Source: Edaphobacter paludis | GTDB taxonomy: Bacteria > Acidobacteriota > Terriglobia > Terriglobales > Acidobacteriaceae | Assembly: GCF_039993895.1 (NCBI RefSeq) | Contig: NZ_CP121194.1 | Coordinates: forward strand, 434,001 to 498,000 | Length of the DNA stretch: 64,000 nucleotides | Direction of reading: 5' to 3' | Part shown: positions 35,928 to 46,077 of the stretch, piece by piece | Layout: each line of letters starts with the position of its first letter | Numbering within the stretch: the first letter of the stretch is position 1 | The notes under the pieces: model-generated | Database searches by the model: none | What the model was told of the DNA's origin: nothing | What the model saw: the letters and a program-made list of their open reading frames with translations, nothing else | Position numbers and translations under genes: made by a program

Positions 35928-36602
35928 GTGAAAATAAACGTGATGCGCCATCTTCTTCCGACCGCTCTTCTCATCATTCTCTGCAGACCGTGCGTTGCAT
36001 TGGGGGCGCAAGCGCCTGCGGCCGCACCGCCAGCGACGGAGCAAACGCAGAATACTCCATCTGCGATCATGCAACCGGCGCTCGCCACGGTGGGTCAGAC
36101 GATCGGCATGCTGCGGCCGGACAAATGGAAGACCTCGGACGCGATACGCGAGCAGACTTTAGCGAACATCGAATCCATTCATCGCGACCTGGAGATGACG
36201 CTGCCGCAACTGCTTGCCGCCGCCGATGGCGCGCCCGATTCTGTCTCGCAAGTATGGCCTGCCTATCGCAACATCGAGGCGCTCTACGATGTGCTGCTTC
36301 GTGTCGCCGAGGCAGGCAATCTCACCGCTTCCAGCCAGCAAAACGCCGCACTCGAACGAGCTAGGGCCGCGCTTGAGGAGGGCCGGCGCACTCTCGGCGA
36401 TCGGTTGACGTCTGCTGCTCTCGCGCAGGAACAACAGGTGCGCACCTTGCAGGCTGCAGTTCGTGCTGTGCCGCCTCCCCCTGCACCTGTGGCCTGCCCG
36501 CCTCCGCCGCCTGTGAAGAAGCACAAGGCCCGCAAGAAAGTTGTGAAGAAGCCCGCTCCGGCTCCTGCCAATGCGCCCAGTAGTGTGCCTGCTTCGCACT
36601 AG
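35928..36602 (+). CDS. Small exported Ala/Pro-rich protein of unknown function
   Basis: 224 residues from the GTG at 35928, which has GAGGG eight bases upstream; an ATG at 35943 is also possible. A signal peptide (cleavage near LGA-QA) is followed by a helical region (DKWKTSDAIREQTLANIESIHRDLE, given in part) with the look of a coiled coil, then a C-terminal Pro/Lys/Ala-rich tail (PPPPPVKKHKARKKVVKKPAPAP). The basic tail could bind peptidoglycan, nucleic acid or polyphosphate. I recognise no family. Convergent with the GH43 gene. Confidence 0.7.
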   Translation: MKINVMRHLLPTALLIILCRPCVALGAQAPAAAPPATEQTQNTPSAIMQPALATVGQTIGMLRPDKWKTSDAIREQTLANIESIHRDLEMTLPQLLAAADGAPDSVSQVWPAYRNIEALYDVLLRVAEAGNLTASSQQNAALERARAALEEGRRTLGDRLTSAALAQEQQVRTLQAAVRAVPPPPAPVACPPPPPVKKHKARKKVVKKPAPAPANAPSSVPASH

Positions 36603-36620
36603 ACCGATCGAGCCTCCCTA

Positions 36621-37691
36621 TCAGCGTGAGGGCTTGCGGATTGCCGTGTCGGTCGAAAGCGGCTTGCCGAAGTTCGGTGTGCCGTCGGCATTCCAGGTGA
36701 AGGGCTGTATTCGCGGCGAGCGCTTGCCGCCACAGCCCTCATTGGTTGCCGGATTCGCGTGGTAGATAATCCAGTCTTCCTTACCGTCGAGCGACTTGAA
36801 GAAGCCGTTGTGGCCTGGGCCAAAGACACCGGCATCGCGATCCTGTTTGAAGAAGGGATGGTCGAACTTTGACCAGGATGCTGGATCGAGCAGATTAGCA
36901 CTGGACTTCGCCTGCGCTACTCCCAGTTCGTAGTAGTCCGTCCAGCAGGCGGAGCCGGAGTAGACGAGGAAGATGTCCTGCCCATGCTGCAGGATCTCCG
37001 GACCTTCGTTCACGCTGACATGCGGCATGGCGGGCCGCTGAAGCAGATCTCCGACGCGCTCCCAGGGGTATTGAGGATAGGAAAGTTGGACTCGCTTCGA
37101 GTCGACGGTCCAGGGGTTCTTCAGGTGCGCGAGATAGATACGCTGCTCGCCGTCGGTGTCACCCTCCCAGCCGGACCAGACAAGGTACTTTTGGCCTTTG
37201 TTCTCGAAGACGGAGGCGTCGATGGCCCATTTGTCCGTCGCATCGGCCACCTTGCCTTTAAAAGTCCAGTTGCCGTCGAGGGGATCGGCCGACGGGTTTT
37301 CGACAACATAGATACGGTGCGATTCATTCTGCCCGGCGTCGGCGGCGAAGTAGATGTACCACTTGCCGTCGATAAAGTGCAGTTCCGGTGCCCAGATGTC
37401 GTGGGAGTAGGGGCCTGTTGCGGGCGGCGTCCACACCACTTTCTTCTCCGCATGGGCGAGGTCGGTGATATCGCGGGTCTTCCAGACCGTCAGGTTTCGG
37501 CCTGTGGTGTTCATGTAGTAATAGAAGCCGTTCCGGGTGACGACCCACGGGTCGGGGCCGGTCGGGAGCAGAGGGTTGTGAAATGTTGCGGTCTGGCTGG
37601 AGTTCTGAGCGGTAGCTGGCGTCGTGAACGTCGGCAGAGCAAGCGCGGTGAGTAGAACCAATCCTGAAATTACTCTCGAAAAATGTTTCAT
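36621..37691 (-). CDS. Exported glycoside hydrolase family 43 enzyme
   Basis: 356 residues from the ATG at 37691 (MKHFSRV), preferred over the upstream ATG at 37727 because it gives a proper Sec signal peptide (cleavage near ATA-QN). The three GH43 acids fit: Asp47 in TGPDPWV (base), Asp158 in WAIDASVF (pKa modulator) and Glu229 in NEGPEIL (acid). SHDIWAPELHFIDGKWYIYF is the typical second blade. Known activities of the family are arabinofuranosidase, xylosidase and arabinanase; the exact one is not decided. Next to the divergent RSH gene with no functional link. Confidence 0.92.
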   Translation of the reverse strand: MKHFSRVISGLVLLTALALPTFTTPATAQNSSQTATFHNPLLPTGPDPWVVTRNGFYYYMNTTGRNLTVWKTRDITDLAHAEKKVVWTPPATGPYSHDIWAPELHFIDGKWYIYFAADAGQNESHRIYVVENPSADPLDGNWTFKGKVADATDKWAIDASVFENKGQKYLVWSGWEGDTDGEQRIYLAHLKNPWTVDSKRVQLSYPQYPWERVGDLLQRPAMPHVSVNEGPEILQHGQDIFLVYSGSACWTDYYELGVAQAKSSANLLDPASWSKFDHPFFKQDRDAGVFGPGHNGFFKSLDGKEDWIIYHANPATNEGCGGKRSPRIQPFTWNADGTPNFGKPLSTDTAIRKPSR

Positions 37692-37804
37692 GGTCGGCCT
37701 TGGCGAAGTCTGAATTCGAAGCAGCATGCGTTTTTGCTGTCCACAGCATCATCTCATCTGGCTTAATGTGGCTCCAGGCTTGACGGCACATCCTATAATG
37801 TCCT

Positions 37805-40255
37805 ATGGTCAGCGCAAATCCGGCCTCTTCGGAGGCTGACCCGCAATCGCGGTCGCAGAACGAATCCAAGGATAGCTCGGAGATACCGAACACCGATACA
37901 GGAATGGAGCTAAAAGCTGCTCTTCCCGTTACGGACGTAGCGGATACTCCGGCTGCGGCTTTGCGGGCGGATGACCGGGCAGAGCCGTCGGGCTCACCAG
38001 AATCTTCAGCCTCGCACCTGGGGGGCGTCTCCTCCGGAGAGATTGAAACAGTGGATGAGAAGTTTCTCAGGCTGCTGGCTACCGTGCATGAGAACCGTCC
38101 CGGCGACGACCTCGACATTATTCGCAAGGCTTGGGCGTTCTCCCTGCAACAGCACGAGGGGCAGAAGCGGGCTTCGGGCGAGCCGTACATTATCCATCCG
38201 CTGGAAGTCGGACAGGTACTGGCAGAGTTGAAGATGGATTCGACCGCCATAGCGGCGGGCCTGTTGCATGACGCAGTCGAAGATACGGACGTCACCTCGA
38301 TTGAACTGGGTAAGCGCTTCGGCGACCAGGTTGCGCATATCGTCGAAGGCGTCACCAAGCTGGACAAGATCAAGTTCGCCAATCGTGAAGACCATCAAGC
38401 GGAGAACATCCGCAAGATGCTGCTGGCGATGGTGACGGACGTTCGCGTAGTCATCATCAAACTGGCCGACCGGCTGCACAATATGCGGACGCTCGAGCAC
38501 TTGAAGCCCGAGAGGCAGCAAAAGATCGCGCGCGAGACGCTGGATATTTATGCTCCGCTGGCCCACCGTTTGGGAATGGGAAAGCTGCGCGGAGAGCTTG
38601 AGGATCTGGCTTTCCGGTATACCGATCCTTACGCATATGAGCAGGTGTCGACTGAAGTGAATGCGCTGCGTGGGGCGGGCGAAGAGTTTCTGCATAAGAT
38701 CGGGACGGAGCTCGAAGAAAAGCTGCGTGAGCACCACATTCAGGGACGCGTGGAATGGCGCATCAAGCGGCTGTATTCAATTCAGCAGAAGCTGGAGTCG
38801 CAGAAGATCCCGGTGGACCAGGTCTATGATCTGCTGGCGGTCCGGGTGATCTGTCAAACGGTGCAGGATTGCTATGCAGTGTTGGGGCTGCTGCACAGTG
38901 CATGGCGCCCGGTGCCGGGACGCATCAAGGACTTCATCGCCATGCCGCGGCCGAATCTTTATCAGTCGCTGCATACGACGCTGATCGCTCCGGGCGGACA
39001 TCAGTTCGAGGTGCAGATTCGTACGGAGGATATGCATCGAGTCGCCGAGGAGGGAATTGCCGCGCACTGGAAGTACAAGGCCTCCGACAACGTCACCTCC
39101 AAGGACGAGCAGCGCCTGGCGTGGATGCGGCAGTTGATGGAGTGGCAGCGCGAGATGCCCGACCCCAACGAGTTCATGTCGACGCTCAAGATCGACCTGT
39201 ATCCGGAGGAGGTCTACACCTTTACGCCGAAGGGTAAAGTCGTCGTGCTGCCCAAGGACGCCAGCCCCGTGGATTTCGCTTACGCGATCCACACCGAGGT
39301 CGGCAATACAACGGTGGGCGCGAAGGTGAATGGGCGCATCGTTCCGCTGCGGACGCGGCTGCGCAACGGCGACATCGTTGAGATTTCGACGCAGACAGGA
39401 CACGCTCCAAGCCGCGACTGGCTGAGCTTTACCAAGAGTTCGCGGGCACGCAACAAGATCAAGCACTGGCTGAATGAGCAGCAGAGGGTGCGGGCGATCG
39501 AGATCGGCAGAAAGCTGCTGGACCGCGAGGGGAGGAAGTACAAGCTCTCGCTGGGTAAGTTCCACGAGGCGGATTACGACAAGGTGGCCGCCGAATATGG
39601 GCTGGGGACTCAGGCCGAACTGCTGGCGGGTGTGGGCTTTGGCAAGTTTTCTGCGCGGCAGGTGCTGAACAAACTGGAACCGGGATCGACCATGGCCGCG
39701 GAGCCGGCACAGCCTGAGGGTGCCGTCGGGCATGCGATTGGACAGATGTCCGACGCCGTGAAGAAGGTATTCTTCGGCAAAGGTTCGGACTCGCTGCAGG
39801 TGGAAGGGCAGGACGATCTGCTGGTCTACCGCGCTCGTTGTTGTAACCCGATTCGTGGTGAAGAGATCATCGGCTATGTCACGCGGGGCAAAGGCGTGGC
39901 GGTCCATGCCCGCAGTTGTCCGAACGTGCAGAATTTGCTGTATGAATCGGACCGGCGAATTCAGGTGGAGTGGGCGCCTTCGCCGATAGAGGCAGGAACA
40001 ACCAAAGCACAGACATATCCTGTAAAGCTGACGGTGCTTTGTGACGATCGTCCCGGTCTGTTGAAAGAATTCACAGCGATCATTGCCGACGACGGAACCA
40101 ACATCCGCAGCGTGGATACAAAACCTACTCCCGAAGGCACGATGGTGGTGGACTTCGTTGTGGAGACAGTGGATGTACGGCACCTGAATAAGCTGGTGCA
40201 AAATCTGCGCAAGGTTCCGGGAGTACGGGACGTTCATCGGGTGCAGAAGATTTGA
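37805..40255 (+). CDS. relA: Bifunctional (p)ppGpp synthetase/hydrolase, RelA/SpoT homologue
   Basis: 816 residues. Order of domains: an 80-residue acidic, low-complexity leader; the HD hydrolase domain (YIIHPLEVGQVL, LLHDAVEDT with His155-Asp156); the synthetase domain (about 320-440, containing KDFIAMPRPNLYQSLHTT); TGS (about 485-550, VVVLPKDASPVDFAYAIHTEVG); and a C-terminal ACT domain (about 735-815, VLCDDRPGLLKEFTAIIAD). Both active sites look intact, so it should make and degrade the stringent-response alarmone. The leader is not typical and the true start may be the ATG at 37904. Confidence 0.95.
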   Translation: MVSANPASSEADPQSRSQNESKDSSEIPNTDTGMELKAALPVTDVADTPAAALRADDRAEPSGSPESSASHLGGVSSGEIETVDEKFLRLLATVHENRPGDDLDIIRKAWAFSLQQHEGQKRASGEPYIIHPLEVGQVLAELKMDSTAIAAGLLHDAVEDTDVTSIELGKRFGDQVAHIVEGVTKLDKIKFANREDHQAENIRKMLLAMVTDVRVVIIKLADRLHNMRTLEHLKPERQQKIARETLDIYAPLAHRLGMGKLRGELEDLAFRYTDPYAYEQVSTEVNALRGAGEEFLHKIGTELEEKLREHHIQGRVEWRIKRLYSIQQKLESQKIPVDQVYDLLAVRVICQTVQDCYAVLGLLHSAWRPVPGRIKDFIAMPRPNLYQSLHTTLIAPGGHQFEVQIRTEDMHRVAEEGIAAHWKYKASDNVTSKDEQRLAWMRQLMEWQREMPDPNEFMSTLKIDLYPEEVYTFTPKGKVVVLPKDASPVDFAYAIHTEVGNTTVGAKVNGRIVPLRTRLRNGDIVEISTQTGHAPSRDWLSFTKSSRARNKIKHWLNEQQRVRAIEIGRKLLDREGRKYKLSLGKFHEADYDKVAAEYGLGTQAELLAGVGFGKFSARQVLNKLEPGSTMAAEPAQPEGAVGHAIGQMSDAVKKVFFGKGSDSLQVEGQDDLLVYRARCCNPIRGEEIIGYVTRGKGVAVHARSCPNVQNLLYESDRRIQVEWAPSPIEAGTTKAQTYPVKLTVLCDDRPGLLKEFTAIIADDGTNIRSVDTKPTPEGTMVVDFVVETVDVRHLNKLVQNLRKVPGVRDVHRVQKI

Positions 40256-40273
40256 TCTTGATGCGAACTGCGA

Positions 40274-40612
40274 CTAACGCTCCTGGCGTTCACGCTTTTC
40301 AATTCCTTTCTTTTCGCGAACTTTATTAGCTACTGCGCCTCCGCCTGCGCCAACTGCGCCGCCAATGAGTGCGCCTTTTCCTCCGCCGAGCAGCGCTCCG
40401 GCTACGGCGCCGCCAGCCGCTGAACCGACGACGATCTTCGCGCCGGTGTGGTGTCGATGATCATGGGCGGTCTGGGCCCGTTTGGCACGCTCATGACGTC
40501 GGGCCTGAGTCTCCTGCGAAAGACCTGAGACGGACAAAGATAAAACACCGATAAGCGTAAGGAAACCGATCCTCTTCTTAAAGCTGGAACTGATTGGATC
40601 TTTTAGTGTCAT
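40274..40612 (-). CDS. Small glycine-zipper membrane protein
   Basis: 112 residues from the ATG at 40612 with GGAG six bases upstream; the longer frame would overlap the GH95 gene. A hydrophobic segment (FLTLIGVLSLSVSGLS) acts as signal or anchor, followed by a His/Arg-rich linker. A glycine-zipper segment follows (GSAAGGAVAGALLGGGKGALIGG and onward, in part), as in outer-membrane or osmotically induced small proteins. The tail is highly charged. Role unknown; convergent with the RSH gene. Confidence 0.75.
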   Translation of the reverse strand: MTLKDPISSSFKKRIGFLTLIGVLSLSVSGLSQETQARRHERAKRAQTAHDHRHHTGAKIVVGSAAGGAVAGALLGGGKGALIGGAVGAGGGAVANKVREKKGIEKRERQER

Positions 40613-40719
40613 GGTTTCTCCGTTTCTGAGAACTAGGATGCAACAGACGCGAGCGGAGACCGGACAAGCGGTAGAAAGATAGGCCATCGTGAGACGGATT
40701 GGCTTGTTTGAAATTAGAT

Positions 40720-43245
40720 TCATGCCAAATGCGGTGTGAACCTCAAGCGGTAGCTGCGGCCTGCTTCAAGTCGGACCTGTTGGCTCCCGTCGGTCTGCTG
40801 GGTAAGGGGTATAGTCTTCGCGCCGCTCTTGATTGACGCAATGGTTTGTCCCTTGGGTGCGCGCAGGCGGTGCTCTCCGGCAAAGTCGGGGCGAATCGTG
40901 CACTCCTGCGCCTTTCCTCCAGCCCAGGCAAGATCGATCTCCAGCCCACCTCGGGCGCGCAGACCTTTTACGGAGCCCTCGGGCCACGGTGAGGGCAGCG
41001 CAGGCAGCAGGTCAACGCTGCTGTCGTGGCTTTGCAGCAGCAGTTCTGCGATGGCGGCCGTCGTGCCGAAGTTGCCGTCGATCTGGAAGATGGGGGCGGG
41101 TTTGGAGGGGTGGGTGTCGAAGAGGTTGAGGTTGGTACTGTGCTGCATGAGCATGGAGAGCGACTCCCATGCTTTGTCGCCATCGCCGAGACGGGTCCAG
41201 AAGGCGATAGCCCAGGCCCGGCTCCATCCGGTATAGGCGCCGCCGTTGGCTAGTCGGCGCTCGAGCGAGACGCGTGCTGCGCGGGCGAGCTCCGGCGTGC
41301 TCCGAGGGGTGATCTGGTTGCCCGGGTAGAGCGGATACAACTGCGACATGTGACGCTGGCCGGGGGTGGCTTCATCGAAGTCGACCGACCACTCCTGCAA
41401 CTGGCCGTACTTGCCGATCTGATAAGGAATAAGGCGCTTGCTGGCCGCGTCGAGCTTTGCGGCGAAGCTGACATCGATGCCGAGCTCTTTCGATGCCGCG
41501 ATGCAATTGGCGAAGAGTTCGCGGATGAGCGCCATGTCCATGGTGCAGCCGGCGCTGGTCATCGCTGGTTTGCCGTCGGGCGCCATGAAGTTGTTCTCGG
41601 TCGACTCCGAAGGACAGGTGGTGAGGTGGCCTTTGCCGTCCTCGATCAGCCAGGCGAGGCAGAACTCCGCAGAGCCTTTCATCAGAGGATAGGCGCGGTT
41701 GCGAAGGAATTCGCGGTTGCGCGTGAAGAGATAGTGTTCGTAGAGATGTTCGCAGAGCCAGGGGCCGCTCATGCCCCAGTTTGCCCAGGTGGCCGCGCCG
41801 ACGCCTTCGCCGACAGGATTGGACGCTCGCCAGAGATCGATGTTGTGGTGGGAGACCCATCCGGTGAGGCCGTAGGTTTCTTTGGCTGTCCTTGCTCCAG
41901 TCTTGCTGAGGCCGTCGATCAGGTCGAAGAGCGGACCGGCGCACTCGCTGAGATTGCAGGTCTCGGCGGGCCAGTAGTTCATCTGGATATTGATGTTGGA
42001 GGTCCAGTTCGAACTCCAGGGCGGCGTGATCTCCGAGTTCCAGATGCCTTGCAGGTTGGCTGGTTGCGTACCTGGCCGCGAGCTGCTGATGAGAAGATAA
42101 CGGCCATATTGGAAGTAGAGCGCGAGCAGCGATGGATCAGGCGAAGCGGCGAAGTTGTTGAGTCGCTGGTCTGTCGGTTGCGACTTGCGCGGTGATCCGA
42201 TCTCGAGCGAGACGCGACGAAACAATCGGCGATGATCCTCGACGTGGTGCGCCCGTATAGCCGCGAATGACTTGTTGGCAGCCGCGTCGAGTTGACGCTT
42301 TGCGTTGGCTGTGACCTCTTCCTGTGGCGTGTCCGGCTTGAATTGAAAGCCACGATAACCGGTCGCCGCAGTCAGCAGAATCGTGAACGAGGTTGCGTTC
42401 GTGATGGTGATACGGTCCGCATCTGCCTTGGCTGTGCCGCCCTGCACTTGAAGCTGCAAGGCCGAGGCGAAGTACATACCTGCGCCGGGGTCATCCGAAA
42501 GCGTGACAGGTTTTTCGCTGTGAGGATGGCCAGCTCCGGCGATGTGAGCTGCCGCTTTGCCGGTAAGCAAGACACGATTGCCGGGGAGAGCGGTGACTGC
42601 TTTCTGGAGCGGGCCATCGAGCGAGATGGTGCCGTTGAGCTGATGGGCCTTGCTCGCGGTGACGCGCAGAATGAGCACCTGGTCGGGCGCGGAGACAAAC
42701 GCTTCGCGCTGAAAGCGGACGCCGCTAACTTCGTAGGAGGTGGTTGCGCAGGCCGTATCGAGATCGAGCTGGCGGCGATAGTTTGTTGCAGAGCCGCTAT
42801 GAGCGAGATCGACTCTGAGGTTGCCCAGCGGTTGATAGGCTTCGGCGAATAGCCCCTGCATCTTCTGGCAGATCTTGTCGGCGAGGTGATAATCCTTCTG
42901 TTCGAGCACCGCGCGGCGTACGGCGGCGAGATGGTTTTTCGCGTCGAGGTTATTGCCGTCGCGTGGCTGGCCGGACCATAAGGTGTCCTCGTTGAACTGG
43001 AGGAGCTCCTTGCTGAAGTCGCCGTCTTCGCCGCCGCCGTAGACCATGGCGCCGAGGCGTCCGTTGCCGATGGGCAACGCGTCGACCCATTGGGCAGCGG
43101 GTTTTTCATACCACAGCGTCAGGTCGCTGGGCTCGGAAGAGGCTGATTTCAAGGATTCGGCGAACCCCAGCCGTTTCGAGAGAGACAGATCTCCGAGGAC
43201 CGCGGAGGTTGTTCCGAGAAAACTGCGACGGGTAAATCTGCTCAT
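40720..43245 (-). CDS. Tat-exported alpha-L-fucosidase-type glycoside hydrolase family 95
   Basis: 841 residues with a twin-arginine signal ([12 protein letters not shown]). The GH95 start ([31 protein letters not shown]) is followed by the (alpha/alpha)6-barrel blocks [25 protein letters not shown] and [17 protein letters not shown], and the C-terminal [20 protein letters not shown]. Known role: inverting alpha-1,2-L-fucosidase or alpha-L-galactosidase acting on plant or host glycans. No operon partner. Confidence 0.94.
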   Translation of the reverse strand: MSRFTRRSFLGTTSAVLGDLSLSKRLGFAESLKSASSEPSDLTLWYEKPAAQWVDALPIGNGRLGAMVYGGGEDGDFSKELLQFNEDTLWSGQPRDGNNLDAKNHLAAVRRAVLEQKDYHLADKICQKMQGLFAEAYQPLGNLRVDLAHSGSATNYRRQLDLDTACATTSYEVSGVRFQREAFVSAPDQVLILRVTASKAHQLNGTISLDGPLQKAVTALPGNRVLLTGKAAAHIAGAGHPHSEKPVTLSDDPGAGMYFASALQLQVQGGTAKADADRITITNATSFTILLTAATGYRGFQFKPDTPQEEVTANAKRQLDAAANKSFAAIRAHHVEDHRRLFRRVSLEIGSPRKSQPTDQRLNNFAASPDPSLLALYFQYGRYLLISSSRPGTQPANLQGIWNSEITPPWSSNWTSNINIQMNYWPAETCNLSECAGPLFDLIDGLSKTGARTAKETYGLTGWVSHHNIDLWRASNPVGEGVGAATWANWGMSGPWLCEHLYEHYLFTRNREFLRNRAYPLMKGSAEFCLAWLIEDGKGHLTTCPSESTENNFMAPDGKPAMTSAGCTMDMALIRELFANCIAASKELGIDVSFAAKLDAASKRLIPYQIGKYGQLQEWSVDFDEATPGQRHMSQLYPLYPGNQITPRSTPELARAARVSLERRLANGGAYTGWSRAWAIAFWTRLGDGDKAWESLSMLMQHSTNLNLFDTHPSKPAPIFQIDGNFGTTAAIAELLLQSHDSSVDLLPALPSPWPEGSVKGLRARGGLEIDLAWAGGKAQECTIRPDFAGEHRLRAPKGQTIASIKSGAKTIPLTQQTDGSQQVRLEAGRSYRLRFTPHLA

Positions 43246-43433
43246 AGGTAAAAACCTTTTCCTGGCAGTGAATTTGATCCATCCACTTTAGCTGACCTAT
43301 GCCGGTTCTGGCTTTACGGCGCGCAAAGTGTTGCGGTGAGCATGGAAATCCATCGAATCGCTCGGTCGAAATCGAGGCGAAATCTTCGGTGAGCTTGCCG
43401 ACGGGACCGACTCCATGTATCTTGGAAAGCAAG

Positions 43434-43505
43434 ATGACTTCTCTCTCCAGCCGATTTTGGTTTACCTTCCGCTACTGGCACACGGTAGCGGCATCGGCGG
43501 AGTAG
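43434..43505 (+). CDS. Candidate aromatic-amino-acid leader peptide
   Basis: A 23-codon ORF (ATG 43434, stop TAG 43503-43505), preceded four bases upstream by GGAAAG. Codons 8-15 read FWFTFRYW, so six of eight residues are aromatic, with two Trp. It ends 48 bases before a strong terminator that precedes trpB. This is the arrangement of the trpL and pheL leader peptides, where ribosome stalling at scarce aromatic tRNAs controls transcription. The sequence is too short for homology and may be chance, but position and composition fit. Confidence 0.55.
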   Translation: MTSLSSRFWFTFRYWHTVAASAE

Positions 43506-43582
43506 CTTCATCTGAGAGATTGCTGAGTTTCAGTTGATTCGATATCCACACGAGCCGCGACCACATGAGTCGCGGCTTTTTT
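43488..43582 (+). promoter_or_regulatory. Candidate attenuator of the aromatic operon
   Basis: Terminator arms AGCCGCGAC (43553-43561) and GTCGCGGCT (43569-43577) form a 9-bp stem with a T run (43577-43582), 35 bases before trpB. GCGGC at 43488-43492, inside the leader ORF just after the Trp/His codons, could pair with GCCGC of the first arm as a competing antiterminator. Confidence 0.6.
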
Positions 43583-43617
43583 CGTGCAGAGCTAAGGTTT
43601 AGGGATCAGGAGAGACG

Positions 43618-44865
43618 ATGAGTACCAGTGATGTTGTAAATTCGCCAAGTGCGGCTGTCGCGGGACGGTTTGGAATCTATGGTGGGCGCTATGTTCCGGA
43701 GACGCTGATGGCGGCGCTCGAAGAGTTGGAAGTCGCCTATGCGCAGGCAAAAGACGACCCGGCTTTTCAAGCTGAGCTGAGCGACCTGCTGCATCACTAC
43801 TGCGGCCGTCCTACTCCTCTTTATTTTGCGAAGCGACTGTCCGAGCAGCTTGGCGGGGCGAAGATCTATCTCAAGCGCGAAGACCTGCTGCATACCGGAG
43901 CTCACAAGATCAATAACGCGCTGGGACAGGGTCTGCTGGCTCGCCGGATGGGGAAGCAGCGCATTATCGCCGAGACCGGGGCAGGGCAACATGGGGTAGC
44001 CACGGCTACGGTTTGCGCTCTGTTTGGCCTGGAATGTGTGATCTACATGGGCGAAGAGGACATGCGCCGGCAGGAACTGAATGTCTACCGGATGCGGCTG
44101 CTGGGCGCTGAAGTTCGCGGGGTTTCGGCTGGTTCGGCGACGCTGAAGGACGCCATCTCAGAGGCGATGCGCGACTGGGTGACCAATGTTCGCACGACCT
44201 ATTACATTCTGGGCAGCGCACTCGGAGCGCATCCTTACCCCACCATGGTGCGTGATTTCCATCGCGTCATCAGCCTCGAGGCCAAGGCGCAGATGCTGGA
44301 GCAGGAGGGCAAGCTGCCCACGGCGATTGTCGCCTGCGTCGGCGGTGGGTCGAATGCGATTGGCGCTTTCTATGAGTTTCTGCCGGACGCGAATGTCCAG
44401 TTGATCGGCGTCGAGGCGGGTGGACGCGGCACGGCGCTGGGGCAACATGCTGCCCGGTTCCAAAAGATCGGCGGCGGTGTCCCCGGCGTTTTGCAGGGAA
44501 CGTATAGCTACGTTTTGCAGGATGATGCCGGGCAGATCTCACTGACGCACAGTGTAAGCGCCGGTCTGGACTATGCCAGCGTTGGCCCGGAACACGCCAT
44601 GCTGCACGACTCCGGGCGAGCGAGCTATGTCTCCTGCTCGGACGATGCCGCACTGAAGGCCACGGTGACGCTGGCGCGGACCGAGGGAATTCTTCCGGCG
44701 CTCGAGAGCGCTCATGCTGTGGCCGAGGCGATCCGCCTGGCTCCCACGATGGCGAAGACGGATGTGCTGATGGTGAACCTCTCCGGCAGAGGCGACAAAG
44801 ACATGGGAATTCTGGCACGTGAACTGGATTTGAAGGGAGCAGGGGCGAATGCCGATCGAGTTTAG
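43618..44865 (+). CDS. trpB: Tryptophan synthase beta chain
   Basis: 415 residues behind [26 protein letters not shown] is the typical start, and the PLP lysine lies in [25 protein letters not shown], the PLP-phosphate loop VGGGSNAIG, and [14 protein letters not shown] complete the match. Known role: condenses indole with L-serine to give L-tryptophan. First gene of the aromatic cluster; its end overlaps trpA by 17 bases. Confidence 0.97.
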   Translation: MSTSDVVNSPSAAVAGRFGIYGGRYVPETLMAALEELEVAYAQAKDDPAFQAELSDLLHHYCGRPTPLYFAKRLSEQLGGAKIYLKREDLLHTGAHKINNALGQGLLARRMGKQRIIAETGAGQHGVATATVCALFGLECVIYMGEEDMRRQELNVYRMRLLGAEVRGVSAGSATLKDAISEAMRDWVTNVRTTYYILGSALGAHPYPTMVRDFHRVISLEAKAQMLEQEGKLPTAIVACVGGGSNAIGAFYEFLPDANVQLIGVEAGGRGTALGQHAARFQKIGGGVPGVLQGTYSYVLQDDAGQISLTHSVSAGLDYASVGPEHAMLHDSGRASYVSCSDDAALKATVTLARTEGILPALESAHAVAEAIRLAPTMAKTDVLMVNLSGRGDKDMGILARELDLKGAGANADRV

Positions 44866-45610
44866 AAAGAAACCGGGGATCGTTGCTTATCTGACGGCGG
44901 GCGATCCTGACCTGGCGACAACGCGGGACATTGCGCTGGCAGCGATTGATAACGGCGCGGACGTGATCGAGTTAGGCGTGCCGTTCAGCGATCCGCTGGC
45001 CGATGGCCCGGTGATTCAGCGCGCCAGCGAGCGGTCGGTAGCTCAGGGAACGACGCTGACCGATGTGCTTGGCATCGCGAAGGAGTTACGTGCAGCGCGT
45101 CCGGCTTGTGGGCTGGTGTTGTTCTCTTATCTGAACCCCGTGGTGCGAATGGGCATGAAGACGTTCTGCGCGAAAGCCGCCGAGGCAGGCGCAGATGGCG
45201 TTCTGCTGACTGACATGATTGTCGAGGAAGGCGGGGAGTATCTGGAGGCAATGCATGTTCACAAGCTGGCTCCGATATTTCTTGCCGCACCCACCAGTCC
45301 GGATGCGCGGCTGAAGGCGATTGCGGCTGCTTCGCAGGGATTTGTTTATGCGATCTCGCGGGTAGGAATTACGGGCACGCAACAAAACGTCGCGGGTGAT
45401 GCCGCAGAGCTGGTGTCTCGCCTGCGAAAGTTTACGAAACTGCCGATTGCCGTGGGTTTCGGCATCTCGAACGCAGAGCACGTGAAGGCAGTGGGTGAGT
45501 TTGCGGACGCCGCGATTATCGGCAGCGCATTGGTTGCGTTGATCGAGAAGAGCGATCCGGCTGAGGCTCCTGCGGCCGTAGGGCGGTTTATCGCGGGGTT
45601 ACGGGGATGA
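44849..45610 (+). CDS. trpA: Tryptophan synthase alpha chain
   Basis: 253 residues. [15 protein letters not shown] and [17 protein letters not shown] carry the catalytic Glu and Asp. The block [15 protein letters not shown] and the phosphate site [10 protein letters not shown] are intact. Known role: cleaves indole-3-glycerol phosphate to indole, which is channelled to TrpB. The ribosome site (GGAG) is inside trpB, so the two are coupled. No trpE, D, C or F is present in the window. Confidence 0.97.
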   Translation: MPIEFRKKPGIVAYLTAGDPDLATTRDIALAAIDNGADVIELGVPFSDPLADGPVIQRASERSVAQGTTLTDVLGIAKELRAARPACGLVLFSYLNPVVRMGMKTFCAKAAEAGADGVLLTDMIVEEGGEYLEAMHVHKLAPIFLAAPTSPDARLKAIAAASQGFVYAISRVGITGTQQNVAGDAAELVSRLRKFTKLPIAVGFGISNAEHVKAVGEFADAAIIGSALVALIEKSDPAEAPAAVGRFIAGLRG

Positions 45611-45655
45611 GAGCTGCCGATACAGATAAGGCATGCGCCGGCGCACACGTTTATC

Positions 45656-45672
45656 ATTGTGTGTACAACAAT
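45656..45672 (+). promoter_or_regulatory. Small dyad upstream of chorismate mutase
   Basis: ATTGT (45656-45660) and ACAAT (45668-45672) form a dyad with TTGTGTGTACAA nested, in a 130-base gap within the aromatic cluster. It could be an operator or nothing. Confidence 0.25.
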
Positions 45673-45740
45673 TTTCCGCAGCGAGCGACGTCAGGGAAGG
45701 CAAAACCTGGGTGTGTACCGCTGCAACGTGAGGCTGATGC

Positions 45741-46004
45741 ATGGATATCTCCGATTGGCGGCAAAAGATCGACGAACTGGATGAGCAGATCGTTCGCCTC
45801 ATCAGTCAACGCGCTGAGGCCGCAAAGGCAATCGGCGAACTCAAGCGCATATCCGACCTTCCGGTCTATGAGCCGCATCGCGAGCAGGACGTGTTCAACC
45901 ATGTCCGCGCCGCGAACCCGGGGCCATTGGCAGATACCGAGATTCAGCATGTGTATGAGCGCATTATCGACGTGATGCGGACCTTGCAGCGGCGGGATTC
46001 GTAG
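45741..46004 (+). CDS. Chorismate mutase, AroQ class
   Basis: 87 residues, the length of a free AroQ-type mutase domain, behind GAGG. The three-helix pattern is visible: IDELDEQIVRLISQRAEAAKAIGELK, in two parts, with the catalytic Arg/Lys positions, then YEPHREQDVFNHV. Known role: converts chorismate to prephenate, the branch to Phe and Tyr. Not fused to prephenate dehydratase or dehydrogenase here. The DAHP synthase gene follows by 73 bases. Confidence 0.92.
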   Translation: MDISDWRQKIDELDEQIVRLISQRAEAAKAIGELKRISDLPVYEPHREQDVFNHVRAANPGPLADTEIQHVYERIIDVMRTLQRRDS

Positions 46005-46077
46005 ACAGCCCGATTTAGATCGAATTTAGTTACATAAAAATCAATTCAGTCAGATAAAAGAGAGCGAAACAAAAACA

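Noticed and set aside
37794..37805. TATAAT five bases before the RSH start, as for a leaderless mRNA
   Set aside because: No -35 element at a usable distance, and the true start may be the ATG at 37904.
38777..40237. 486-codon reverse ORF opposite the RSH gene
   Set aside because: Shadow frame; the RelA/SpoT domains on the other strand are unmistakable.
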